A DNA stretch of 64,000 nucleotides from assembly GCF_030052995.1 (NCBI RefSeq), contig NZ_JASJPW010000002.1:431001-495000 (forward strand), written 5' to 3'. Within the stretch, counting starts at the first letter, position 1, and each line of letters starts with the position of its first letter. Below the pieces are notes generated by a model that saw only the letters and a list, made by a program, of their open reading frames with translations, did not search any database and was not told where the DNA came from. The position numbers were made by a program, and so were the translations under genes. Shown here piece by piece: positions 34,939 to 44,331 of this stretch. Source of the stretch: Gemmobacter sp. 24YEA27 (lineage in GTDB: Bacteria; Pseudomonadota; Alphaproteobacteria; Rhodobacterales; Rhodobacteraceae).

Positions 34939-35648
34939 CCTTCGCCATGCGCGGTGGCGAGGATGCGGGGGCTGCGCGGGTCATCGCCAAGCTTGACCCG
35001 CAGCCTTTGCACCAGCACATCGACGCTGCGGATATTCACCCCGCTGCGGCGGGGCGAGATGGCGCTGGCCAGCCGGTCGCGGTCCAGCACAAGGCCCGGA
35101 GCGGTGACAAAAACCCTGAGGAGTTCATATTCCGCGCGGGTCAGGGGGATCACGGCCCCCTCTGGCCCGGTCAGCGCACGAGTCGCAAGGTCAAAGGTAA
35201 AGCCTTCAAACCGCAGCGATTTTCGCTCCAGCAGCCGCAGCGCCTGGGTGCGGCGCAGAAGGTTCTTGATCCGCGCCAGCAGCTCGCGCCGGTTGAAGGG
35301 CTTGCAGACATAATCATCGGCGCCAAGTTCCAGCCCGATGATACGGTCGACCTCATCGGTACGGCCCGAGATCAGGATGATGCCGATCTCCGAGCGCGCG
35401 CGCAGATCGCGGGTGATTTCCAGGCCATCGCGGCCCGAGAGGTTGATATCGACCAGCAGAAGATCGGGCGTGTCGCTGGCGAGCAGATACTCGGCCTCTT
35501 CGGCGGTATCGCATTCCGAGATCCGGTAGCCGAATCCTTCGAGATAGCTGGCCAGCGTTTTGCGGGTGACCGGCTCATCCTCGACGATCAGGATATGCGC
35601 GGGCCGCGGACGCGGGCCTTGTGACGCAGATCGGGGGCTGGCGGTCAT
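34911..35648 (-). CDS. torR: OmpR-type response regulator TorR-like
   Basis: A 245-residue regulator: receiver with Asp67 (LLLVDINLSGRDG) and Lys in ADDYVCKPFNRRELL, then a winged-helix DNA-binding domain (LTRAEYELLRVFV, NIRSVDVLVQRLRVKLG). It is convergent with torS, 28 bases overlapping, and divergent from the TMAO/betaine-type importer. TorR normally activates TMAO reductase genes; none is present, so the importer next door is the obvious local target, and three Tor-box-like repeats lie between them. Confidence 0.87.
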   Translation of the reverse strand: MTASPRSASQGPRPRPAHILIVEDEPVTRKTLASYLEGFGYRISECDTAEEAEYLLASDTPDLLLVDINLSGRDGLEITRDLRARSEIGIILISGRTDEVDRIIGLELGADDYVCKPFNRRELLARIKNLLRRTQALRLLERKSLRFEGFTFDLATRALTGPEGAVIPLTRAEYELLRVFVTAPGLVLDRDRLASAISPRRSGVNIRSVDVLVQRLRVKLGDDPRSPRILATAHGEGYLFTAALD

Positions 35649-35681
35649 CTCGCTCCTGGTCGAAATAGGGGATAGTTCTTT

Positions 35682-35744
35682 CTGTTAACAATCTTTCACA
35701 ATTTAATCCAGTCTGTTCATCCTAAAGGGCTTACCTGGTAACAA
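35682..35744. promoter_or_regulatory. Three Tor-box-like repeats between torR and the importer
   Basis: CTGTTCATCC at 35713-35722 matches eight of ten bases of the E. coli Tor box (CTGTTCATAT). CTGTTAACAA (35682-35691) and CTGGTAACAA (35735-35744) are related direct repeats, differing from each other at one base. They lie 95-157 bases before the importer start and 38-100 before the torR start, a sensible place for shared control. Confidence 0.45.
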
Positions 35745-35760
35745 CCTCTGGCTAGCCTGA

Positions 35761-36804
<1,044 letters not shown>

Positions 36805-36841
36805 GCCCACAGGCTTTGTGACCCAAGGATAGCCTCTCAGG

Positions 36842-36871
36842 CCCGCCCCCGTTCTGGCGTTCAGGGGCGGG
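36842..36871 (+). repeat. GC-rich hairpin after the TMAO/betaine-binding-protein gene
   Basis: CCCGCCCC (36842-36849) pairs with GGGGCGGG (36864-36871), loop 14 bases, 38 bases after the binding-protein stop and 22 before the ATPase start. No U-tract. Same position and type as the hairpins after the other binding-protein genes. Confidence 0.55.
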
Positions 36872-36893
36872 TTGCCTCAGCCCGGAGACCCGT

Positions 36894-37928
36894 ATGACCG
36901 ATTTCCCGCCCCGCCCCGCTCCTGTCATCTCCTGCCGCAATGTCTGGAAAGTGTTCGGACCCCGCCCCGAGGCCGCGCTGGCGGCTTTGCGCGCGGATCC
37001 GGGCGCGCGCCCCGAAGGGCATGTGACGGCGGTGCATGATGTCTCACTCGATATCATGCCAGGCGAGATGCTGGTGGTGATGGGGCTGTCGGGGTCCGGG
37101 AAATCGACACTGGTCCGGTGCCTGTCGCGCCTCAATGAGATCACGGCGGGTGAGATCCTGATCGAGGGCCAGGATATCGGCAAGCTGAACGAGGCGGCGC
37201 TGATTGACCTGAGGCGCCGCAAGATGGGCATGGTGTTCCAGAGCTTTGGTTTGCTTCCGAACCGCAATGCGCTGGAAAATGTGGCCTTTCCGTTAGAGAT
37301 GCGCGGCCAGCCCCGGGCGGCGCGGATTGAGCGCGCCCGCGAAATGCTGGCTCTGGTGGGCCTTAAGGGCCGCGAGGGCTATTTCCCGCGCGAGCTGTCC
37401 GGGGGCCAGCAGCAGCGGGTCGGGATTGCGCGCTCGCTCGCGGTTGAGCCGGATATCTGGTTCCTCGACGAGCCGTTTTCGGCGCTTGATCCGCTGATCC
37501 GGCGCGAGATGCAGGATGAATTCCTGCGCCTCAAGGGGATGCTGAAAAAGACCATCATCTTCATCACCCATGACTTCGACGAGGCGCTGCGCCTTGCCGA
37601 CCGTATCGCGATCATGAAGGACGGGCGGGTCGAGCAGATCGACACGCCTGGCCGCATCGTGCTGCAGCCTGCGACAGACTATGTCGCGCGCTTTACCGCC
37701 GAGATCGACCGCGCGCGGGTTTTGCATGTTTCGGGCCTTGCCGGCCCGGTGGCGGGCCGCGCCATCGAGGGGCCCGCGCTGCCCGGGGGGCAGACGCTGC
37801 GCGACCTCGCCCGCCGGCTGGTCAATGACAGCCGCGACTGGATCCCGGTGGCGGATGGCACCGGCCGTGTGACCGGTATGCTGGAGCGCCGCCACGCCCT
37901 TGATATCTTGCTGGGCGAAGCGGCATGA
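36894..37928 (+). CDS. tmoW: Glycine-betaine/TMAO-type ABC transporter ATPase (TmoW/ProV-like)
   Basis: A 344-residue ATPase with Walker A GLSGSGKST, signature ELSGGQQQRVGIARSLA, Walker B IWFLDEPFSALDP and switch FITHDFDEALRLADR, as in ProV/OpuAA. The last 70 residues (RLVNDSRDWIPVADGTGRV) resemble a single CBS-type repeat. An insertion (ALAALRADPGARPEGHVTA) sits between the first strand and Walker A. ATGA overlap with the permease gene. Confidence 0.8.
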   Translation: MTDFPPRPAPVISCRNVWKVFGPRPEAALAALRADPGARPEGHVTAVHDVSLDIMPGEMLVVMGLSGSGKSTLVRCLSRLNEITAGEILIEGQDIGKLNEAALIDLRRRKMGMVFQSFGLLPNRNALENVAFPLEMRGQPRAARIERAREMLALVGLKGREGYFPRELSGGQQQRVGIARSLAVEPDIWFLDEPFSALDPLIRREMQDEFLRLKGMLKKTIIFITHDFDEALRLADRIAIMKDGRVEQIDTPGRIVLQPATDYVARFTAEIDRARVLHVSGLAGPVAGRAIEGPALPGGQTLRDLARRLVNDSRDWIPVADGTGRVTGMLERRHALDILLGEAA

Positions 37929-39880
37929 GCATGGTGGACCGGATCGACCTTTCCTCGTCTTCGCCCCGGCCGCATGCCGTCTGGCTGATGCTGGGCCTCG
38001 CAGCCGTGCTCATCCTTGGACGCGATCTTCTGCCCGCAGAGCTGCTGCGCTTGCCGGATTGGCTGGTGGTGCCTTTCGCGCATTGGATCAACGCAGGCTT
38101 TGCCTTTCTGCGCGATGATCTGGGGCTGATGCAGGTCACCCGCGCCTTTGCCGCCATGCTGGAATGGCTGCTCGATGTGACGGCGAATATCCTTTACGGC
38201 AAGAACCGCTGGCCGAGGCTTGGCCCGCTGCCCTGGTCGGTGGTGGCGATATCGATGGCGGCCCTTGGCTGGTGGCTCGGGGGATGGAAGCTTGCCGCGC
38301 TTGCGGGGGGCACATTCGTCTGGATCGCGGTTATGGGCCAGTGGCAATGGGCGATGGAGACACTTTCGGTCATCGTGGTTGCGGCGCCGTTCTCGGTGCT
38401 TGCCGGTCTGATCCTTGGCATTATGGCCTGGCGCTGGACGGCGGTGCAGCGGGTCCTGAACCCGATCCTGAATGTGGCGCAAAGCCTGCCGCATTTCGCC
38501 TATATGATCCCGGTTGTGGTTTTTATCGGGGTCGGCCCGAAAGCAGGGGCGATTGTCACCATCATCTTCTCGGTGCCGCCGATGATCCGGATGACCGGGC
38601 TGGGCCTGCGCAAAGTGCCCGAAGAGGTGATCGAGGCCGGCCGCATGTCCGGGGCCACGCCCTGGCAGCTTTTGACCCGGGTTCGGATTCCGACGGCACG
38701 CCGCGACATCCTGATCGGCGTCAACCAGGTGATCATGCAATGCCTTGCCATGGTGGTGCTCGCAAGCTTCATCGGCATGCCGGGGCTGGGGCAAAAGCTT
38801 TTGCAACTGTTGCAGGCGCTGAAGATCGGGCTTTCGGTTGAGATCGGCATCACCATTGTGCTGATCGCGGTGGTGCTTGACCGGCTGAGCCGGGCCTGGG
38901 CGAAACGCCAGCCGCTGCATCACGCAGAGGGGCTGTCCTGGGCGCGGCGTCACCCGGTTCTGCTGGTCTGGGCGGTTGCGATTGCCCTGGCCTTTGCCCT
39001 GTCGCTGGTCTTTCCGCTTCTGGCTCAGGTGCCGCGCCGCGACGCGCTGAGCATTGCGGCCCCGGTCGATGCGCTGGTGGACTGGCTGATCCGGCTGGTC
39101 GATCCGGTCACCACCTGGCTCCGCTGGTTCCTGATCACCTGGGTGCTGATTCCGCTGCGCGATGCGATCCTGTGGCTGCCCTTCAGCGCGGTGCTGCTGG
39201 CGGTCGCGGCGGCGGGCTGGGCCGTCGGCGGCTGGAGATCGGCGCTGGTCATGCTGGGCTTCATCGGCGCCATTGCCCTTTCGGGCTGGTGGGACCGGGC
39301 CATGATCACCGTCTATATGGTCGGCTTCTCGGTGTTCCTGGCGACGCTGATCGGCTTTCCGCTGGGGATCTGGGCATCCGCTTCCGAGACCCGCGCGAAC
39401 CGGGTGCTGCTGGTCTGCGACTCGCTTCAGACCTTCCCGAGCTTTATCTACCTGATCCCGGTCGTGATGCTTTTCGGCGTCAATGACGTGGCGGTGGTGA
39501 TGGCGGTGGTGACATTCGCGGCGGTGCCCCTGGTGCGCTATACGATCGAGGGGCTGCGCGGAGTTGCGCCGGAACTGATCGAGGCGGCGCATATGAGCGG
39601 CACGACAAGGCGACAGATGCTCTGGCATGTACAATTGCCGATGGCGGCGCCGGTGATGCTGGTGGGGGTGAACCAGTCGGTGATGTTCTCGCTGTTCATG
39701 GTGATCATTGCGGCCTTTATCGGCACCCAGGATCTGGGCCAGGAGCTGCAACGCGCGCTTTCGGCCAGCGATGTCGGCAAGGGGATGGTGCTGGGGCTGG
39801 CGGTTGCCTTCCTTGGCCTGGCGGTCGATCACCTGATCACCCGGCAGGCACAGCGGATGGGGACGGGGGCAGGCGGCTGA
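37925..39880 (+). CDS. tmoV: Glycine-betaine/TMAO-type ABC transporter permease, fused double domain (TmoV-like)
   Basis: A 651-residue inner-membrane protein with two ProW-like permease domains in one chain. Each has an ATPase-docking loop: EEVIEAGRMSGATPWQL near residue 235 and PELIEAAHMSGTTRRQM near 555. A single fused permease is the arrangement I recall for the TMAO importer of marine Rhodobacterales (TmoXWV). Ends in a perfect 10-bp hairpin about 85 bases downstream. Confidence 0.8.
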   Translation: MSMVDRIDLSSSSPRPHAVWLMLGLAAVLILGRDLLPAELLRLPDWLVVPFAHWINAGFAFLRDDLGLMQVTRAFAAMLEWLLDVTANILYGKNRWPRLGPLPWSVVAISMAALGWWLGGWKLAALAGGTFVWIAVMGQWQWAMETLSVIVVAAPFSVLAGLILGIMAWRWTAVQRVLNPILNVAQSLPHFAYMIPVVVFIGVGPKAGAIVTIIFSVPPMIRMTGLGLRKVPEEVIEAGRMSGATPWQLLTRVRIPTARRDILIGVNQVIMQCLAMVVLASFIGMPGLGQKLLQLLQALKIGLSVEIGITIVLIAVVLDRLSRAWAKRQPLHHAEGLSWARRHPVLLVWAVAIALAFALSLVFPLLAQVPRRDALSIAAPVDALVDWLIRLVDPVTTWLRWFLITWVLIPLRDAILWLPFSAVLLAVAAAGWAVGGWRSALVMLGFIGAIALSGWWDRAMITVYMVGFSVFLATLIGFPLGIWASASETRANRVLLVCDSLQTFPSFIYLIPVVMLFGVNDVAVVMAVVTFAAVPLVRYTIEGLRGVAPELIEAAHMSGTTRRQMLWHVQLPMAAPVMLVGVNQSVMFSLFMVIIAAFIGTQDLGQELQRALSASDVGKGMVLGLAVAFLGLAVDHLITRQAQRMGTGAGG

Positions 39881-39965
39881 CGCCGCCCCGCTTTCCGCTT
39901 GCTGTGCCAGGCGGATGTCAGCGGTCGCGCCGTGACACCGGTGATGCGGATAAATCAGATGGTTG

Positions 39966-39991
39966 CGAAGCGGCGGGATTGCGCCGCTTCG
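39966..39991. terminator. Hairpin between convergent importer and MFS genes
   Basis: CGAAGCGGCG (39966-39975) pairs perfectly with CGCCGCTTCG (39982-39991) across a six-base loop. No U-tract on either strand, but its position between two convergent genes suits a shared terminator. Confidence 0.5.
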
Positions 39992-40024
39992 GGGGCGGGC
40001 CCCGCTACGGGCCAGGACAGGGGG

Positions 40025-41230
40025 TCAGCTCTGGCTGCCGAACCGGCGCCAGGCCCAGGCCAGCGCCGCCATCACGGTGATGATCAGCCCATAGGTCAGC
40101 ACTGTCGCATCCAGCCCGATCCGGGGAATGGCAAAGCCGGCCGCAACCACCGGCAGACCAAAGGCCAGGTAGCTCAGCGTGAACAGGGCGGCAAAGAGTT
40201 TGCCGCGCTCATCCGGCGGGCAAAGCGGCACGATGGTCCGCAATGAGGCATAGAAACAGGTGCCGAACCCGGTGCCCGCAAGTGTCAGCGCGATCAGGTA
40301 AAGCGGCAGCACCCGGAGCCAGATCCCGGTCAGCGTCAGCGCTGTGCCAAGCGCCAGGGCGAAGGTGCCGTACAGCATCACCTGGCGCGGCGTGTACCGG
40401 CGGGCAATGAAACAGGCCAGCGCGCCCATGCCTGACAAAAGCGTCACCACCAGCGCCTGGGTTACAAAGCTGGTGATCCCGAAAAACACCGAAATCACCG
40501 GCGCGCCCAGCGAGAGGTAAAGCCCTCCGGTCGCCCAGCCGGCAATGATGGCGGGCGTGCTCTGCCAGAAGGCCGCGCGGGTCTGCACCGGAATGCCCAC
40601 CTGCGGACGCAAGGATTGCAAAAGTCCGGCATGACGCGGCGAGGTCTCGGGCATTTTCCACACGAGCGCCGCAAACCCCAGACAGATCAGCGCGATCGCA
40701 AGAAAGACATCAAGGCGTGCGTCGATGGCATGTTCCATCACCACACCGGCCAGCGGCGCACCTGCTGCCATACCGGCCAGCGGGATGACCGAGTTGCAGA
40801 CCTGAGCGAGGCCGGGGCGGCTTGCCGGTTCAAGATCGGTGACGGCGGCTGAGGCCGAGGTCAGCAACAGCGCGCAGCCAATCCCCTGAACCGCGCGGGC
40901 GATGAACAGACCCAGCGGCCCGGTGGCCAGAGCAAAGCCCAGCATCGAGCCCGCCAGCAGCACGAAGCCAAAACTCAGCACCGGCCGCCGCCCGATATGA
41001 TCCGAGGCCGAGCCGCCGGTCAGAAGCGTCGCCAGCAGCACAATCGCATAGACGGCAAATATCGCGGTCAGCGTCGTGGCGGAGAACCCCATCTCGCGTT
41101 GCAGCACCGGGTAAAAAGGCGAGGGTGCGCTGGAGCTGGACATCATCACCCCTCCCGCCAGTGCCGCAATGATAAACCCCGCGCGGCGGCGGGAGGAGCT
41201 GGCAGGGCCCGGCTGGGCGGAAATTGTCAT
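40025..41230 (-). CDS. MFS exporter (drug-efflux type)
   Basis: A 401-residue inner-membrane protein with about 12 helices. The loop 2-3 motif is GGSASDHIGRRPVLS, matching the conserved MFS signature, and helix 1 reads ALAGGVMMSSSSAPSPFYPVL. Proton-coupled efflux is expected; substrate unknown. It is divergent from an ArsR regulator, with two copies of an 18-bp dyad between them, so it is probably induced when the regulator releases DNA. Confidence 0.82.
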   Translation of the reverse strand: MTISAQPGPASSSRRRAGFIIAALAGGVMMSSSSAPSPFYPVLQREMGFSATTLTAIFAVYAIVLLATLLTGGSASDHIGRRPVLSFGFVLLAGSMLGFALATGPLGLFIARAVQGIGCALLLTSASAAVTDLEPASRPGLAQVCNSVIPLAGMAAGAPLAGVVMEHAIDARLDVFLAIALICLGFAALVWKMPETSPRHAGLLQSLRPQVGIPVQTRAAFWQSTPAIIAGWATGGLYLSLGAPVISVFFGITSFVTQALVVTLLSGMGALACFIARRYTPRQVMLYGTFALALGTALTLTGIWLRVLPLYLIALTLAGTGFGTCFYASLRTIVPLCPPDERGKLFAALFTLSYLAFGLPVVAAGFAIPRIGLDATVLTYGLIITVMAALAWAWRRFGSQS

Positions 41231-41282
41231 GGGGGGCTTTCGTGGACGTCTTCAGGGGGGAGTGGCCGGGCGGGCCGTAATG

Positions 41283-41300
41283 GTTCGATATTCTTCGAAC
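41283..41300. promoter_or_regulatory. ArsR-type operator, copy 1
   Basis: GTTCGA-TATTCT-TCGAAC: a perfect 6-6-6 inverted repeat about 53 bases before the MFS start codon. It shares arms and spacing with copy 2. Confidence 0.6.
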
Positions 41301-41326
41301 GGATTTCTACTGACAAACCTGCAACT

Positions 41327-41344
41327 GTTCAACTATATTCGAAC
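41327..41344. promoter_or_regulatory. ArsR-type operator, copy 2
   Basis: GTTCAA-CTATAT-TCGAAC: the same dyad with one arm mismatch, ending one base before the ArsR start codon. Bound regulator would cover the start region, allowing tight self-repression. Confidence 0.6.
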
Positions 41345-41345
41345 C

Positions 41346-41681
41346 ATGGCCGATCAAGACAGTTTCACACCTCTCAGTCTTTACCACCCGCCCGGCGAGG
41401 ATCTGGTCCTGACCGATATCCTTTTCGCGCTCAGCGACCCGGCGCGCCTCGAGATCGTGCGCCAGATCGCCAGCGGCGCGCTGGAAATGGCGCATTGCCA
41501 TCTCCAGAACCCGGATGCCCCGAAATCGACCAAATCGCATCATATGAAAGTGCTGCGCGAAGCGGGGGTCATGCGCAACGAACCGGCAGGGCGCGGGCGG
41601 CTTCTGAGCCTCAGGCTTGAAGATCTCGACCGGCGGTTTCCCGGGCTGATGCGGGCGGTTCTTGCCGAAGATCCGGGCTGA
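41346..41681 (+). CDS. ArsR/SmtB-family transcriptional regulator
   Basis: A 111-residue winged-helix repressor: ILFALSDPARLEIVRQI (helices 1-2) and STKSHHMKVLREAGVMRNE (recognition helix and wing), matching the ArsR fold. There is no clear metal CxC motif; HCHLQNPDAP holds the only cysteine, so the signal may be organic or redox rather than metal. ATG 41346 has no ribosome-binding site; the operator dyad occupies that place, so a leaderless or weak start is possible. Longer in-frame starts fall inside the divergent promoter. Confidence 0.82.
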   Translation: MADQDSFTPLSLYHPPGEDLVLTDILFALSDPARLEIVRQIASGALEMAHCHLQNPDAPKSTKSHHMKVLREAGVMRNEPAGRGRLLSLRLEDLDRRFPGLMRAVLAEDPG

Positions 41682-41715
41682 TCCCTGCGGCTTACGGGTC
41701 TTTTGGCGGCTGAAT

Positions 41716-41731
41716 GGATTTTTAAGGACGG
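41716..41731 (+). repeat. Extragenic 3' element, second copy
   Basis: GGATTTTTAAGGACGG, 14 of 16 bases identical to the minus-strand sequence at 11693-11708, and likewise 35-50 bases after the stop of a gene read in the same direction. Confidence 0.35.
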
Positions 41732-41915
41732 GCAGTCCGGGCTTTGACGGTCACAAAGATTGACCACAGCCAAAGCCTGCGCCTATCGTGAGCCCATGGT
41801 CCCGGATCCAGGACGGGCCGGGAGAAACAATCGCACGGAAACCATCGGAGGGCAGGTTCGCTTTGCCCTGGATTTTCTGCCTGCGCGGCCGCCGCCATCG
41901 AAAGGGCCCGGTGCT

Positions 41916-42890
41916 GTGAGTAGCAATGTGCAATCCGTCAGGCACAGCGAGGATGTTCACCACCAGGCCACGCTGTTGCAGGCCTGGGAACAGGATTACA
42001 TCCAGCTGCATGCCGGGGCCTTTACCGGCTCGCTCAGCACCTTCCGGCTGGGTGCGGCCCGGCTGTTTTCGGAACGGATGAACCGATCGGTCTTGCAGAC
42101 CGGCGCGCTGCCGGCGGGGCGGCTGGCCTTTGGCCTGCCGGTCAGGGCAGGGGGGCGCAGCTGCATCTGCGGTGAAGAAGTCGGGCCGAACAGTCTTCTC
42201 GTTTTTTCCGGGCGGTCGGGGTTTGAATTCCTGTCGCCCGATATATTCGAATTTCTGGGCATCGAGATCGATGTGAACGGCTTTGCCGATCCGGTGTTCG
42301 AGGCGATGTTGCATCAGCTTGATACGGTCCTGTCCTCCGGGCGCCGCAGCCTGCCGATAGCAGGCGCCCGGGCCGCCAAGCTCGGGCGGCTCCTGCACGG
42401 GATCTTGCATGAAGAGGGGCTCGATCTCAGGCTTGAGGAACTGCCGGCTGCCGCCACTGCTTTCAGCCGCGGCCTTGTGGGCTGGATCCTTGACATGTTG
42501 CAGCCCGCCGGCACCGGTGAGCCGGGACGCAGCACCATCCGGCACTGGGACACGATCAATGCGATCCGCGAGCTGGTCGCCGATGGCCAGACCTGCCCGG
42601 TCTCGGTCGCAGAGCTGACGGTCGAGCTGGGGCTGTCGCGCCGCACCTTGCAGAATGCCTGCCAGGAGGTGGTCGGCCTCAGCCCGGTGCAGTTTCTGCG
42701 CGCGCTGCGGCTGTCAGAGGCGCGGCGGATGCTGCAAACAGACCGCCCCGTAACCGAAGCCGCGACGCAGTTCGGCTTCTGGCATCTCGGGTATTTTTCG
42801 CGCGATTACCGGCAGATGTTTGGCGAATTGCCCTCGGTCACCCGTGCCGCTGCGGCGCAGACCCGCCGGCGCCTCGTGTCTGGCCGATGA
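41916..42890 (+). CDS. AraC-family transcriptional regulator
   Basis: About 324 residues. The C-terminal 100 residues are the AraC double helix-turn-helix: CPVSVAELTVELGLSRRTLQ and TEAATQFGFWHLGYFSRDYR. The N-terminal part has the FTGSLSTFRLGAARLF and GRLAFGLPVRAGGRSCICGE blocks seen in EutR-like/cupin-type AraC regulators. GTG 41916 with AAAGGG upstream is the likely start, because similarity begins soon after it; ATG 41796 or 41760 are alternatives. No clear target gene is adjacent. Confidence 0.72.
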   Translation: MSSNVQSVRHSEDVHHQATLLQAWEQDYIQLHAGAFTGSLSTFRLGAARLFSERMNRSVLQTGALPAGRLAFGLPVRAGGRSCICGEEVGPNSLLVFSGRSGFEFLSPDIFEFLGIEIDVNGFADPVFEAMLHQLDTVLSSGRRSLPIAGARAAKLGRLLHGILHEEGLDLRLEELPAAATAFSRGLVGWILDMLQPAGTGEPGRSTIRHWDTINAIRELVADGQTCPVSVAELTVELGLSRRTLQNACQEVVGLSPVQFLRALRLSEARRMLQTDRPVTEAATQFGFWHLGYFSRDYRQMFGELPSVTRAAAAQTRRRLVSGR

Positions 42891-43481
42891 CGAGGTCCTG
42901 TCACGACCCGGGTTTCGGAGCATTTTTCGCCTTCGGCAGCGCAAAAGCAGAGGTGGAGATACGCGCAGCGAACATGATGAGAAGTCCGCTGTTCAGTTAG
43001 GCGGATCCTGAGGCGCGTCTCCCGTTTCGCAGGATCCGGCAGATGCAGAGCGACAAGCGGACGGGCCTTGATGCGGAAAGACGCAGAGACAGGCTTTAAT
43101 GCCAGGCCGCAACAGGTCGTCAGAATGCGCCTGTTGGATTGCGTCCTTCAACAGAACAAGGCGTTTACTCAGCGTGTCGCGGGACTCGGTTCGGAAGATG
43201 ATGTCGTTTCGGTTGCGCCAGGTCAGCGGCGCACAGCCCGGGTCCCGCGCCCGAAGCCCGATCCTTTCATTCCAATAATCAGGGGCTGGCTGGCGGCGGA
43301 TCAGACCATGCCGCAAAAGCAGCGGCATACGGCGCAGCGGCTGTTTGACCGATCGGGCATGAATTAGTGGCGGGCGGGAGTGTGCCGGTACTGTGGTCCG
43401 GAGCCGGCACATTCCCGCGCGAACTCAGTTTCGCCATGGTTTCGCCCTGTGACGGACACAGGCGATCCCCAGCTCAACAGA
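42891..43481. other. Gene-poor stretch, nothing recognised
   Basis: About 590 bases after the AraC gene. Overlapping open frames exist (plus 43068-43367; minus 42993-43412). The minus one has a fairly natural composition (WNERIGLRARD; RNDIIFRTESRDTLSKRLVL), so it could be an unrecognised or decayed gene. I found no repeats, RNA gene or mobile-element ends. Confidence 0.35.
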
Positions 43482-43628
43482 ATGATCCATCGACACATAA
43501 ACCAGTTTCTTGCCGATATCGCCTCAACCCAGAGAAGGGCCCGGAGAATGAGAACTCAAGGGATTATCCTGCTTCTGACAGCGGCCGTTCTCGGTGCCTG
43601 GTTCATGGCCACCAGCTGGGGCGCCTGA
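43482..43628 (+). CDS. Small single-pass membrane protein, hypothetical
   Basis: A 48-residue frame: a charged helix (NQFLADIASTQRRARRMR) followed by one membrane segment (GIILLLTAAVLGAWFMA). The pattern of basic residues before one helix gives a positive-inside orientation. No strong ribosome-binding site; a longer start in frame at 43380 is less convincing. No family recognised. Confidence 0.4.
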   Translation: MIHRHINQFLADIASTQRRARRMRTQGIILLLTAAVLGAWFMATSWGA

Positions 43629-43793
43629 CGGCTGTCTCGAAATCTGCCGGCGCAGGATGGTCACGCATATCCCTGGCCTCGGTATGGGCGTATGACGAAG
43701 ACCGCATGACCTGACTTCATATCTTTTACGTTCAGTCTGTGCTATTGTGGTTTCGTCCGCAGGTATTCCCTGTGGCGTCATGGAGGTACCGAC

Positions 43794-43988
43794 ATGGGCC
43801 CCGACAAAGCTGCTGCGACTTCCCTCAGATCCATTTTTGACGAGCCCTACGACCCACCAGGCTGGGGGATGGGAAAGCTATATGGCAAGCGCTCAGAGGA
43901 GCCACCGAACAAGAGCGAGATTGAGAACATCATGCATGACTACTCGAAGCGCTTTGCGCCACTGATGTCAGCACGATCAAAGACGTGA
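43794..43988 (+). CDS. Small hypothetical protein
   Basis: A 64-residue soluble, charged protein (IFDEPYDPPGWGMGKLYG; NKSEIENIMHDYSKRF) with no recognised domain. GGAGGT six bases before ATG makes translation likely. Base composition is less GC-rich than its neighbours, which may reflect acquisition. It stands alone in the gene-poor stretch. Confidence 0.5.
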   Translation: MGPDKAAATSLRSIFDEPYDPPGWGMGKLYGKRSEEPPNKSEIENIMHDYSKRFAPLMSARSKT

Positions 43989-44331
43989 TATCCGGTTGGC
44001 CTGTCATCGCAGGGGGCGCATGAAGAAGCCCTCCGGCGAGGGCGGGCTTGTCAATCACCGTCTTCTCAGGGCCTGCTCTGCCCCGGCCCGCGGAGGGAAA
44101 AACGGACCATTAAGAATGGAGCGGTTGCCCGGCAAAAGACTGTCGCCCGACAATGGACAGGTGCAGGGCTTCGCCTGCGGCTTTCGGTTCAGCGGCCTGA
44201 ATTTCAGAGCCTGCCGCGCCTGAGAACGTGGCCGGGCGCCGGCGGGACGGGTGCCACTTCATTGCGAAGAAAGGCGGGCAGATTCAAGTCAGATCACCTG
44301 GCAAAGATCCGGAAGGCGGTTCTGCAAGGGC
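43989..44331. other. Intergenic stretch with one weak hairpin
   Basis: About 340 bases with no convincing gene. GCCCTC (44028-44033) can pair with GAGGGC (44038-44043) shortly after the small gene, a possible terminator without a U-run. Otherwise nothing is seen. Confidence 0.35.

Noticed and set aside
37679..39832. 717-residue minus-strand frame over the importer ATPase and permease genes
   Set aside because: Composition is His/Arg/Gln-rich antisense; the plus strand encodes well-formed ABC transporter domains.
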